Below are positions 52,662 through 61,156 of a stretch of DNA of 64,000 nucleotides, one piece after another (positions within the stretch are counted from its first letter, which is position 1; each line of letters opens with the position of its first letter). Source of the stretch: TK10-74A sp965217625 (GTDB lineage Bacteria > Chloroflexota > Dehalococcoidia > Bin125); contig OZ244557.1 in assembly GCA_965217625.1 (NCBI GenBank), positions 2,480,001 to 2,544,000 on the forward strand. Reading direction: 5' to 3'. The translations under genes were made by a program, and so were the position numbers. Under the pieces are notes generated by a model. It ran no database searches, was not told the origin of the DNA, and saw only the letters and a list, made by a program, of their open reading frames with translations.

Positions 52662-53902
52662 GCAATGACTGGCGGACCGGTGTATGGGGTGAGCTCGCGA
52701 CGCTGGAATATGGAAAGTCGCTTCGGGGCTATCGCGCAACCAGCGAGGGTTTCCGGGTCTACGGGACCAACGGGCCAATCGGATGGCACAGTGACCCGCT
52801 GTGCGTCTATCCGAGCGTCGTCATTGGGAGGAAGGGTGCCTATAGGGGCGTTCACTACTCGGGGGAGCCCTTCTTCGTGATTGACACGGCCTTCTACCTC
52901 AAGCCCAAGGTGGCCATGGACACCCGGTGGGCCTACTACCAGTTACGGACGCAGAACATCAACGGTCTGGACAGCGGCTCCGCCATACCGTCAACCAGCC
53001 GTGAGGATTTCTACAGCCTGCCCGTCGAAGTCCCGCCACTCGACGAGCAGCGCGCCATCGCCCGCGTGCTCGGTGCCCTCGACGACAAGATCGAGCTCAA
53101 CCGGCGCATGAGCGCGACGCTGGAGGCGATGGCGCGGGCGCTGTTCAAGTCGTGGTTCGTGGACTTCGAGCCGGTGCGGGCGAAAGCGGAGGGGCGGCCG
53201 TCGGGGCTGCCGCCCGCCCTCGACGCGCTGTTCCCGGCGTCGTTCGAGGCGTCGGAGCTGGGGGAGATTCCGTCGGGCTGGGGGGTCGGAACGGTGGGGG
53301 AGCTTTGTACTCTCCGTGCCGGCTCGGTGTTTCGCAAGGCGAGTCAAGGGAAGCTGTCGGGCGAGTATCCGTTCATAAAGGTTAGTGATATGAACCTTCC
53401 TGAGAACTCAGTGGCCATCCTGGTTGCGAACAATTGGGTCGACGAAGACGACTTAAGACAGCTCAAAGCAAGACCATTCCCTAGTGACACCACAGTGTTC
53501 GCGAAGATAGGCGAGGGGTTGAAGCGGAATCGCACTCGCGTATTGTCCAGGCCAACCATAATCGACAATAACATGATGGCTGCGGTGCCAAACGCAAGAG
53601 CGATTGATCCCCTCATCCTGTTCCATGCTCTTTCGCAAATCGACTTCGGAGAGATTGCGGGCGGCACGGCACTGCCGTATCTGACGGCTGGTGCTTTAAG
53701 ACGTCTTCCTGTTCCTGTCCCCCCCGTGAAGGATCAGATCCCGCTTGCCGAACCCCTTCGCGCCCTGTATAAGAGGCACGTGGCCAATGCAATTGAGTCT
53801 CACACGTTGTCCATGCAGAGGGATGCGCTGCTGCCGCGGCTGGTGTCGGGGGAGGTGCGGGTCGCTCAGGAGGCGACCCGGTGCCGCGAGCGTGAGCGAT
53901 GA
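52658..53902 (+). CDS. hsdS: Type I restriction enzyme specificity subunit
   Basis: This 414-residue HsdS has two target-recognition domains separated by the conserved helical spacers. LPVEVPPLDEQRAIARVLGAL and EAMARALFKSWFVDFEPVRA close the first half (residues about 125-180). The second half ends with VPPVKDQIPLAEPLRALY and LLPRLVSGEVRVA. It should determine the bipartite DNA target of the R and M subunits. The second recognition domain (53290-53690) has visibly lower GC than its surroundings, as expected from domain exchange. It overlaps its neighbours by 4 bases on both sides. Confidence 0.93.
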   Translation: MSNDWRTGVWGELATLEYGKSLRGYRATSEGFRVYGTNGPIGWHSDPLCVYPSVVIGRKGAYRGVHYSGEPFFVIDTAFYLKPKVAMDTRWAYYQLRTQNINGLDSGSAIPSTSREDFYSLPVEVPPLDEQRAIARVLGALDDKIELNRRMSATLEAMARALFKSWFVDFEPVRAKAEGRPSGLPPALDALFPASFEASELGEIPSGWGVGTVGELCTLRAGSVFRKASQGKLSGEYPFIKVSDMNLPENSVAILVANNWVDEDDLRQLKARPFPSDTTVFAKIGEGLKRNRTRVLSRPTIIDNNMMAAVPNARAIDPLILFHALSQIDFGEIAGGTALPYLTAGALRRLPVPVPPVKDQIPLAEPLRALYKRHVANAIESHTLSMQRDALLPRLVSGEVRVAQEATRCRERER

Positions 53903-55236
53903 CACGAAGACTTTACCTGTTCGCCGACACGAATCTCTTCATTCAGTGCCGACCTCTGGAGGAACTCGACTGGTCACCATGGCCAGAGTTCTCAGAGGTT
54001 CACCTGATCGTCAGCCGTCCCGTCCAACGAGAGATCGACAATCAGAAGAATCGCGGGAAGGACCGTGTCGGCAAGCGTTCACGCAAAGCATATGGGTTGT
54101 TCCGGAAGATGATTCTCAGCAAACAAGACCACCAGCTGATCAGACAAGCCGGTCCGGAAGTCAAGCTGTTCTTGGCTGAGGCGGGTGTCCCGAGTGCAGC
54201 ATGGGCAGACAGACTCGACTATAGCAAACCTGATGACGAGATCATTGGCCACATGTGCGCGTTCATGGAACGACATCCCGGTGTGGATGTGCGGTTACTC
54301 ACCCATGACTCTGGACCGATGATGACGGCACGGAGCCTTAAGCTGCCCTTCGTCGCGATCCCCGGCTCCTGGCTCCTTGAACCTGCGGCGAGTGAAGCGG
54401 AGAAGGAAAATCGCCGACTAAGGGAGGAGTTAAAGCAGCTGCAGAACCTCGGCCCGAAGTTCCGTATTGCATTCTTTGACGACACGGGTGAGAAGGTCGA
54501 GCGGATCGAGGGCGTGTATCGAGCTCCGACACCTCTATCACGAGCGGAGGTACAAGAACTCATGCGGTCGCTGAACGAAGGAATCCCTGAAGGGAATTAC
54601 CACGGGCAAAGTTCGCGTCAGGAGTACTACCAATGGCTAGCAGAGTGTGTAGATTTTCTGGAGGGCCTGCATGAAGCTATGCGAAGAGAAGCTCCGGGCG
54701 TACCTTTTCGGATTGCGGCCGCAAACACAGGAACAACGCCGGGAAAAGACGTACTGATTCGTGTTGCAGCGAAGGGTGAGTTCCGAATTCGGCCTCCGCG
54801 AGAAGAAAGCGAAGATGACGACGCTGAAGAGCAACCTGCCATCGCGCTGCCACCACCGCCCAGGTCAGCGCCACCTGGGATTGGTACCGTGTTCGCGAAC
54901 TTGGGCATGCCGGGCTACGTCCCAGAGATCGACTTCGAAGCTGCGCGTCGCGATCCGAATGGCTTCTACTACAAGCCCGACCGGCCGGATCAGGCAGTAG
55001 TGTCGTATAGCCTAGAATGTGAGCAGTGGCGGCACGGGGCCGACAATGAGGACTTCCACGGCGAGATACTTGCGGACCATGCCAAGGGAGAGGTCCGCGG
55101 TGAGCTAGAATGCACCATCCAGGCTGAGAATCTACCTGACCCGGCAAGACAGCCCGTGTCAGTCCACATCGCCGTGGAGAGCGTGAGCGTTCTAGAGTTA
55201 GGCCGCGCCCTCGTCAAGCATGTTTGCCAGGCCTAG
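53899..55236 (+). CDS. PIN-domain protein embedded in the type I RM operon
   Basis: This 445-residue protein has an N-terminal PIN-like nuclease domain of the DUF4935 kind. LYLFADTNLFIQCRP holds the first catalytic Asp, DDEIIGHMC and VRLLTHDSGPMMTARSLKL hold further acidic residues near 115 and 140, and IPGSWLL closes it. A coiled-coil (EAEKENRRLREELKQLQNL) and a long C-terminal part with no recognised domain follow. The ATG overlaps hsdS by 4 bases and the stop overlaps the hsdR start. Its GC is lower than that of hsdR. It is probably an accessory defence RNase tied to restriction failure; this is inferred from position. Confidence 0.85.
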   Translation: MTRRLYLFADTNLFIQCRPLEELDWSPWPEFSEVHLIVSRPVQREIDNQKNRGKDRVGKRSRKAYGLFRKMILSKQDHQLIRQAGPEVKLFLAEAGVPSAAWADRLDYSKPDDEIIGHMCAFMERHPGVDVRLLTHDSGPMMTARSLKLPFVAIPGSWLLEPAASEAEKENRRLREELKQLQNLGPKFRIAFFDDTGEKVERIEGVYRAPTPLSRAEVQELMRSLNEGIPEGNYHGQSSRQEYYQWLAECVDFLEGLHEAMRREAPGVPFRIAAANTGTTPGKDVLIRVAAKGEFRIRPPREESEDDDAEEQPAIALPPPPRSAPPGIGTVFANLGMPGYVPEIDFEAARRDPNGFYYKPDRPDQAVVSYSLECEQWRHGADNEDFHGEILADHAKGEVRGELECTIQAENLPDPARQPVSVHIAVESVSVLELGRALVKHVCQA

Positions 55237-58200
55237 TGACCTCCCTCACCGAATCCGACGTCGAAGCGGCCGCGCTGGAGTGGCTGGCCGGCCTCGGTTG
55301 GGGGATCGCGCACGGCTCCGACATCGCGCCGGGGGCGCCGGGTGCGGAGCGGGCCGACTACGGCGCCGTCGTGCTGGAGCGGCGGCTGCGCGACGCCCTC
55401 GCGCGCCTCAACCCCGAGTTGCCCCTCGACGCGCTCGACGACGCCTTCCGCAAGCTGACCCTGCCGTCGGGCGCGACGCTCGACGCCCGCAACCGCGGCT
55501 TCCACCGCCTACTCGTCGACGGCGTGACGGTGGAGTACCGCACGGCCGGCGGCGCGATCCGCGGGGCGCAGGCGCGCGCCGTCGACTTCGAGCAGCCCGG
55601 CAACAACGACTGGCTCGCGGTCAACCAGTTCATCGTCACCGAGGACCGGCACAACCGCCGCCCCGACATCGTGCTGTTCGTCAACGGGCTGCCCCTGGGC
55701 GTGATCGAGCTGAAGAACCCGTCCGACGCGGACGCCACCGTCTGGACGGCCTGGCAGCAGCTCCAGACCTACAAGGCCGAGTTGCCGACGCTCTTCTCGA
55801 TGAACGCGTTGCTCATCGTCTCGGACGGGCTCGAGGCGCGCATCGGCACGCTGACCGCCGGCCGGGAGTGGTTCAAGCCCTGGCGCACCATCACCGGCGA
55901 GGGCCTCGCGGCGGTCGCCGTGCCGGAGCTGCAGGTCATGCTGGGGGGCGTCTGCGCGCCGCAGCGGCTGCTCCCGCTGATCCGCGACTACATCGTCTTC
56001 GAGGACGACGGCGGCGGCGCGCTGGCCAAGAAGATGGCCGGCTATCACCAGTTCCACGCCGTGCGGGTCGCGGTCCGCGAGACCCTGCGGGCCGCGGAAC
56101 TGCATCGCGTGGGGTCGGCGGTCGCCGAGGGCGGTGGGCGCTACGAGTCGGGGCGGCCCGGCGGCGATCCGGGCGACCGCCGCATCGGCGTCGTCTGGCA
56201 CACCCAGGGCGCGGGCAAGAGCCTGACCATGGCCTTCTACGCGGGGGCCATCATCCGCGAGCCGGCGATGGAGAATCCGACCGTCGTCGTGCTGACCGAC
56301 CGCAACGACCTCGACGACCAACTCTTCGGCACCTTCTCACGCTGCCAGGATCTGCTGCGGCAGCCGCCGGTGCAGGCGGAGAGCCGCGCCGACCTGCGCG
56401 AGAAGCTGTCGGTGAACGCCGGCGGCGTCGTCTTCACCACCATCCAGAAGTTCTACCCCGAGGAGAAGGGCGATACCCACCCCTCGCTCTCCGCGCGGCG
56501 CAACATCGTCGTCATCGCCGACGAGGCGCACCGCAGTCAGTACGACTTCATCGACGGCTTCGCTCGGCACATGCGCGACGCGCTGCCGGGCGCCTCGTTC
56601 GTCGGCTTCACCGGCACGCCCGTCGAGTTGCAGGACGCCAACACCCGCGCCGTCTTCGGCGACTACATCAGCATCTACGACATCCAGCGCTCCGTGGAGG
56701 ACGGCGCCACGGTGCCGATCTACTACGAGAGCCGCCTCGCCAAGCTGGCCCTCGACGAGCACGAGCGGCCGAGTATCGACCCCGACTTCGACGAGGTGAC
56801 CGAGGGCGAGGAGGTCGAGCGCAAGGAGAAGCTCAAGACGAGGTGGGCGCAGCTGGAGGCCGTCGTCGGCGCGGAGCAGCGCGTCGGGCAGATCGCCGAG
56901 GACATCGTCTCCCACTTCGAGCAGCGCCGGGAGGCGCTCGAGGGCAAGGCGATGGTCGTCTGCATGAGCCGTCGCATCTGCGTCGACCTCTGCCGCGAAC
57001 TCGTGCGCCTGCGCCCCGCCTGGCACGACGACGATGACGGCAAGGGCGCCGTCAAGGTCGTGATGACGGGGTCGGCGTCGGATCCGCCGGGCTGGCAGCC
57101 GCATATCCGCAACAAGCCCCGGCGCGAGGGCCTCGCGCAGCGCTTCCGTGACCCCGCCGACCCGCTGCGCGTCGTGCTGGTGCGGGACATGTGGCTGACG
57201 GGCTTCGACGCACCCAGCCTGCACACGATGTACGTCGATAAGCCGATGCGCGGGCACGGCCTCATGCAGGCCATCGCCCGCGTCAACCGGGTCTTCCGGG
57301 ATAAGCCCGGCGGGCTGGTGGTCGACTACCTGGGCCTCGCCCACGAACTGAAGCGGTCGCTCGCCACCTACACCGAGAGCGGCGGCGCCGGTCGGGCGGC
57401 GCTGGACCAGGACGACGCGGTGGCCCTGATGCAGGAGAAGTACGAGGTCTGCCGCGGGCTGTTCCACGGCTTCGACTGGGCGCTGTCGGCGGCGGGCAGC
57501 CCGGCGGAGCGGGTGGCGCTGCGGTCGGCGGCCCAGGAGCACATCCTGGCGCAGGACGACGGGAAGGAACGCTGTCTCACCGCGGTGCGGGAGTTGTCGC
57601 AGGCGTTCGCGCTGGCCGTGCCTCGCGACGAGGCGCTGCGCATCCGGGACGACGTCGGCTTCTTCCAGGACGTGCGCGCGGCGCTGTCGAAGCGGGCCGT
57701 CGGCGAGGCGCGCCCGGAGGAGGAGTTGGACCTGGCCGTGCGCCAGATCATCTCCCGCGCCGTGGCGTCGGAGGGCGTGCTCGACATCTTCGCCGCCGCC
57801 GGCCTGGACACGCCGGATATCTCGGTGCTGTCGGATGAGTTCCTGGCCGAGGTGCGCGGCATGCCGCACCGCAACCTCGCCGTCGAGCTGCTGCAGAAGC
57901 TCCTCAAGGGCGAGCTGGCCACCCGCCGGCGCAAGAACGTCGTGCAGGCGCGGTCGTTCACCGAGATGCTGGAGGGCACGCTGCGGCGCTACCAGAACCG
58001 GGCGATCGAGACGGCGCAGGTGATCGAGGAACTGATCGGGCTCGCGCGGGAGATGCGGGAGGCCAACGCACGGGGCGAGCGCCTGGGCCTGTCGGAGGAC
58101 GAGCTGGCCTTCTACGACGCGCTGGAGACCAACGACAGCGCGGTGCAGGTTCTCGGCGACGAGGCTCTCCGCGCCATCGCCCGCGAGCTGGTCGAGAAGG

Positions 58201-58373
58201 TGCGCGGCAGCGTCACCATCGACTGGACGCTGCGGGAGGACGTCCGTGCGCGCCTTCGGGTGCTGGTGCGTCGCATCCTGCGCCGGCACGGCTACCCGCC
58301 GGACAAGCAGGAGCAAGCGACGCTGACGGTGCTGGAGCAGGCGGAGGTCTTGTCGGAGGCGTGGGCGGCCTGA
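55236..58373 (+). CDS. hsdR: Type I restriction enzyme endonuclease/translocase subunit
   Basis: GTG 55236 shares its G with the PIN gene stop (TAGTG) and gives about 1045 residues, the family norm. The N-terminal PD-(D/E)xK nuclease is seen in RRPDIVLFVNGLPLGVIELK near residue 145. The SF2 motor has HTQGAGKS near 322, DEAHRSQYD near 428 and GFTGTP near 461; FDAPSLHTMYVDKPM and QAIARVNRVF are later helicase motifs. The C-terminal helical domain follows. Near residue 808 lies the 237-bp segment duplicated at 51363. HsdR cuts DNA after ATP-driven translocation and needs HsdM2S to assemble, which is missing here. Confidence 0.93.
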   Translation: MTSLTESDVEAAALEWLAGLGWGIAHGSDIAPGAPGAERADYGAVVLERRLRDALARLNPELPLDALDDAFRKLTLPSGATLDARNRGFHRLLVDGVTVEYRTAGGAIRGAQARAVDFEQPGNNDWLAVNQFIVTEDRHNRRPDIVLFVNGLPLGVIELKNPSDADATVWTAWQQLQTYKAELPTLFSMNALLIVSDGLEARIGTLTAGREWFKPWRTITGEGLAAVAVPELQVMLGGVCAPQRLLPLIRDYIVFEDDGGGALAKKMAGYHQFHAVRVAVRETLRAAELHRVGSAVAEGGGRYESGRPGGDPGDRRIGVVWHTQGAGKSLTMAFYAGAIIREPAMENPTVVVLTDRNDLDDQLFGTFSRCQDLLRQPPVQAESRADLREKLSVNAGGVVFTTIQKFYPEEKGDTHPSLSARRNIVVIADEAHRSQYDFIDGFARHMRDALPGASFVGFTGTPVELQDANTRAVFGDYISIYDIQRSVEDGATVPIYYESRLAKLALDEHERPSIDPDFDEVTEGEEVERKEKLKTRWAQLEAVVGAEQRVGQIAEDIVSHFEQRREALEGKAMVVCMSRRICVDLCRELVRLRPAWHDDDDGKGAVKVVMTGSASDPPGWQPHIRNKPRREGLAQRFRDPADPLRVVLVRDMWLTGFDAPSLHTMYVDKPMRGHGLMQAIARVNRVFRDKPGGLVVDYLGLAHELKRSLATYTESGGAGRAALDQDDAVALMQEKYEVCRGLFHGFDWALSAAGSPAERVALRSAAQEHILAQDDGKERCLTAVRELSQAFALAVPRDEALRIRDDVGFFQDVRAALSKRAVGEARPEEELDLAVRQIISRAVASEGVLDIFAAAGLDTPDISVLSDEFLAEVRGMPHRNLAVELLQKLLKGELATRRRKNVVQARSFTEMLEGTLRRYQNRAIETAQVIEELIGLAREMREANARGERLGLSEDELAFYDALETNDSAVQVLGDEALRAIARELVEKVRGSVTIDWTLREDVRARLRVLVRRILRRHGYPPDKQEQATLTVLEQAEVLSEAWAA
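57657..57893 (+). repeat. 237-bp direct repeat of an hsdR segment, copy 2
   Basis: This is the in-place copy inside hsdR, differing from 51363-51599 at about four positions, two of which change a residue (Val/Ala and Glu/Asp). The high identity implies a recent event, and the in-place copy is presumably the donor. Confidence 0.85.
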
Positions 58374-58563
58374 GGTCGGCTGGGCGCGCTGGCCTGCCGA
58401 CGAGTCGGATGATGCCCGCTGGTAGGCCATCTGCCCGTCGACGATCCGACAGCAGCCCATACCATCCGATACCTCTGGTATCGATCACGTGGTTGGTAAG
58501 GAGGTAAGCCGCCTCGTGGCCGCCCCGCTCTCCTCAATTAGTTAGGGAAGTCGTGCCGCGCCC

Positions 58564-58638
58564 TGGAGCGGGAGACGGGATTCGAACCCGCGACCCTCTG
58601 CTTGGGAAGCAGATGCTCTACCACTGAGCTACTCCCGC
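58564..58638 (-). tRNA. tRNA-Gly (anticodon CCC)
   Basis: The minus strand folds as a standard cloverleaf: acceptor GCGGGAG pairs with CTCCCGC, the D-arm is AGCTCAGTGGTAGAGC, the anticodon stem-loop CTGCTTCCCAAGCAG shows CCC, and the T-arm holds GGTTCGAATCC. An encoded CCA (58564-58566) completes the 3' end. A 29-base copy of its 3' end lies at 36489-36517. Confidence 0.96.
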
Positions 58639-58717
58639 TCGACGGGGACGCCCCCACAGTCTAGCGACCCGACCCCGCCGCGCTATCCTGCGCTGGGGCG
58701 GCGGCCCCGGAGGACCC

Positions 58718-59641
58718 GTGCGCATCGTCTCGCTCCTGCCCAGCGCCACCGAGATCGTCTTCGCCCTCGGCGCCGGCCCCGACGTGGTCGGCGTCTCCCA
58801 CGAGTGCGACTTCCCCGCCGAGGCCGCCGGCCTGCCCGTCCTTACGCGCCCCGCCGTCCCCACCGACGGTCGCTCGCCCGCCCAGATCGACCACGATGTC
58901 GGCGCTGTCCTCGCCGCCGGCCGCTCCGTCTACGACATCGACCAGCCCCTGCTGCGGCGCCTCGCGCCCGACCTCGTCGTCACCCAGGCCCTCTGCGATG
59001 TCTGCGCCGTCAGCGAGGGCGACGTCCACCGCGTCGTGCACGAGCAGCAGTTGGGCGCCCGCGTGCTCAGCCTCACCCCGCTCGACCTCGACGGCGTCTT
59101 CGCCTCGATCGACGACGTCGGCGACGCCATCGGCCGCGCCGCCGCCGCCCGCGCGCTCACCACGGCGCTGCGCGACCAGGTCCGCTCCCTGCTCGATCGG
59201 CGGCCCCCGAGCGTCCGGCCACGGGTCCTCGCCCTTGAGTGGACCGACCCGCCCTTCGTCGCCGGCCACTGGGTGCCCGACCAGATCGCCGCCGCCGGCG
59301 GCCTCGACGTCCTCGGCGCCCCCCGCCGCCCCTCGTTCCGCACCACCTGGGCCGAGATCGCCGCCGCCCGTCCCGACGTCATCCTCGTGATCCCCTGCGG
59401 CTACACCCTGCCCCAGATCGTCGCCCAGGCGCAGGACCTGCAGCGACAGACGGCCTGGCGCGACCTGCCGGCCGTGCGCGCCGGCCGCGTCTGGGCCCTC
59501 GACGCCAGCGCCTGGTTCAGCCGCCCCGGCCCGCGCCTCGTCGAGGGCGTCCAGGCCCTGCTCCCCATCCTCGCCGACCCCGATGCCGCCGCCGAGCCCG
59601 ACGGCACGCGTCGGCTGCTCGCCCCGCACGCCGACCGCTAG
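58718..59641 (+). CDS. Cobalamin-binding-type periplasmic-binding-fold protein, cytoplasmic form
   Basis: GTG 58718, with GGAGGA upstream, gives 307 residues. The helical-backbone class III binding fold is clear: MRIVSLLPSATEIVFALGAG, VGVSHECDFP, PDLVVTQALCDVCAVSE and FSRPGPRLVEGVQAL match the BtuF-related group annotated as cobalamin-binding proteins. There is no signal peptide or lipobox, so it would stay in the cytoplasm, as many members of this subgroup do. No BtuCD partner is near. Its stop overlaps that of the convergent gene in CTAG. Ligand assignment is by family only. Confidence 0.88.
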   Translation: MRIVSLLPSATEIVFALGAGPDVVGVSHECDFPAEAAGLPVLTRPAVPTDGRSPAQIDHDVGAVLAAGRSVYDIDQPLLRRLAPDLVVTQALCDVCAVSEGDVHRVVHEQQLGARVLSLTPLDLDGVFASIDDVGDAIGRAAAARALTTALRDQVRSLLDRRPPSVRPRVLALEWTDPPFVAGHWVPDQIAAAGGLDVLGAPRRPSFRTTWAEIAAARPDVILVIPCGYTLPQIVAQAQDLQRQTAWRDLPAVRAGRVWALDASAWFSRPGPRLVEGVQALLPILADPDAAAEPDGTRRLLAPHADR

Positions 59642-60108
59642 TCCGTCGCGACGGCCGCCTCGCAGGCATCGACGGCGGACTTCGCGTCGGTCACGCGCCG
59701 GACGGGCGGGCGCTGGCCGCCCGCCTCGCGCAGCTCCCACGTCGCCAGGCCGATCACCGGCCGCCCGCTCTGCAGGGCGAAGGCGATCTCCGAGAGCGTG
59801 CCGATACTGCCGTCGATGGCGATGATCGCCTCGCCCGCGCTCGCGACGAAGACGTTGCGCGCGTAGCCGATGCCGGTCGGCAGGGGCACGTCGACGAACT
59901 CGTTGGCGTCCGCCGCATCGTCGCCGGGCAGGATGCCGATCGTCAGGCCGCCGGCCTCCTTCGCGCCGCGGCAGGCCTCCCGCATCACCCCGTCGCGCCC
60001 GCCGCAGATCAGCACATGCCCCCGCGCCCCGATCTCGCGCCCGACCTCGAACGCCAGCCGCGCCGCCGCCGCGTCGGCCTCCTGCCCCCCAATGACCGAG
60101 ATGCGCAT
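59638..60108 (-). CDS. LOG/DprA-like Rossmann protein (TIGR00725 family)
   Basis: Started at ATG 60108 this 156-residue protein has a Rossmann-like fold: MRISVIGGQEADAAAARLAF, HVLICGGRDGVMREACRGAK, GILPGDDAADANEFVDVPLP and GSIGTLSEIAFALQSGRPVI. The GGxxGxMxxAxxGA-type and PGxxGTxxE-type motifs place it near the LOG/YpsA nucleotide-binding proteins, with the second motif altered to DGSIGTLSE. Such proteins bind nucleotides or hydrolyse nucleoside monophosphates; the exact activity is unknown. Confidence 0.87.
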   Translation of the reverse strand: MRISVIGGQEADAAAARLAFEVGREIGARGHVLICGGRDGVMREACRGAKEAGGLTIGILPGDDAADANEFVDVPLPTGIGYARNVFVASAGEAIIAIDGSIGTLSEIAFALQSGRPVIGLATWELREAGGQRPPVRRVTDAKSAVDACEAAVATD

Positions 60109-60145
60109 GGTCGTCCTGCCTTTCTCGGGGTGTCGTTTGCCCACC

Positions 60146-60541
60146 TCACGACGACGGGGCCTGGATAAGTTCGAGGCCGTCGATGCCGGAGAAGTCCCGG
60201 TCGTGGGTCGCCAGCGGACACCCCAAGCGGAGCGCCGTCGCCGCGATCCACGCGTCGGCCGTGTTGAGCGCCCGTCCCGCGCGCTCCCGGTCGAGGCGCA
60301 ACCGCACGCAGACATCCACCAGGAGGCCGTCGGCCCACACGATCTCATACTGCGCGAGATGGAGAGCCAGTTCCTCCCTGCGTCTCCCACCCCAGTTCTT
60401 CCGGTGGGCGCCGAACCAGGCTTCCTCCAGCGTCTGGAACGAGATGAGGGGCCGGCGGCCGCGCATCTGTTCCAGGTAGTAGGCGGCGCGGCGATCCCGG
60501 TTGAAGATGTAGGAGACGACGTCGGTGTCCAGGATGATCAA
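60146..60541 (-). CDS. PIN-domain toxin (VapC-like RNase)
   Basis: This 131-residue protein is an intact PIN RNase. The acidic residues are Asp5 in MIILDTDVVSYIF, Glu in LISFQTLEEAWFG, Asp in NTADAWIAATALRLGCPLAT and the DRDFSGIDGLELI end. It should cleave RNA when free of its antitoxin. The ATG overlaps the stop of the AbrB-type antitoxin gene by 4 bases. This is the only one of three such modules in the window with a complete toxin. Confidence 0.9.
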   Translation of the reverse strand: MIILDTDVVSYIFNRDRRAAYYLEQMRGRRPLISFQTLEEAWFGAHRKNWGGRRREELALHLAQYEIVWADGLLVDVCVRLRLDRERAGRALNTADAWIAATALRLGCPLATHDRDFSGIDGLELIQAPSS

Positions 60542-61089
60542 TCCGACGCCTCCTCATAGCCCGCGTCCCGGCCCTCGTGGATCACGCGGATGAACTCGTC
60601 CACATCGAACGGTTCGCTGACCGTCACCACCTTGTCCGGGTCGAAGATCTTCGGGTTCGGGTCGTTCAGGAACGCGTCGATGTCGAACGGCTCCCGCCAC
60701 GACCGCGTGCTGGCGACCGTTTCCACCTCGACGGTCGTCCAGCCGTCGCGCTGGTCGAACCGACCCCTGCCTCGCACCTCCACGTACTCCGTCGCGAGCC
60801 GGCGCATGTCGTCGCCGAGCGACGGCTCGAAGCGCAGCGCCACGTACCCGCCGCCGTCGTCGTGCAACTGCGCCGTTCCCGTGGCCCAGTTCACCTCTCG
60901 CAGGCAGCCGAACAAGATCGCGTCCTGGGGCTTGGAGTGGGAGTTGTCGGCGGCGTCCTCGCGCGTGCACTTGTGGATGAGCAGGCCGTCGTCGGTGGGA
61001 GTGATCTCCACCTCGGCGTCGTGGTTCAAGCCGAAGCGGTCCCGCAGCGGCTTGGGGATGGTGATCCGGCCTCGCTGGGAGATGCGCAT
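60538..61089 (-). CDS. Long-form AbrB/MazE antitoxin
   Basis: This 183-residue paralogue of the 32193 protein has the AbrB domain (MRISQRGRITIPKPLRDRFG), the same middle domain (EVNWATGTAQLHDDGGGYVA) and the same NDPNPKIFDPDKVV segment before the toxin-binding tail. It should neutralise the PIN toxin encoded downstream with a 4-base overlap. The extended -10 element TGATATGATC lies 32 bases upstream, as in its paralogues. Confidence 0.88.
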   Translation of the reverse strand: MRISQRGRITIPKPLRDRFGLNHDAEVEITPTDDGLLIHKCTREDAADNSHSKPQDAILFGCLREVNWATGTAQLHDDGGGYVALRFEPSLGDDMRRLATEYVEVRGRGRFDQRDGWTTVEVETVASTRSWREPFDIDAFLNDPNPKIFDPDKVVTVSEPFDVDEFIRVIHEGRDAGYEEASD

Positions 61090-61120
61090 GGGTACCCCCG
61101 GATCGGTGGTGGACGTCGGA

Positions 61121-61130
61121 GATCATATCA
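61121..61130 (-). promoter_or_regulatory. Extended -10 promoter of the AbrB/PIN operon
   Basis: On the minus strand TGATATGATC places TATGAT (61127-61122) 32 bases before the ATG. It is identical to the element at 32148-32157 and nearly so to 16908-16917. No clear -35 box is present, which fits an extended -10 promoter. Confidence 0.55.
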
Positions 61131-61156
61131 TCGCTGGGTGGGGTTGGACCACAAAG

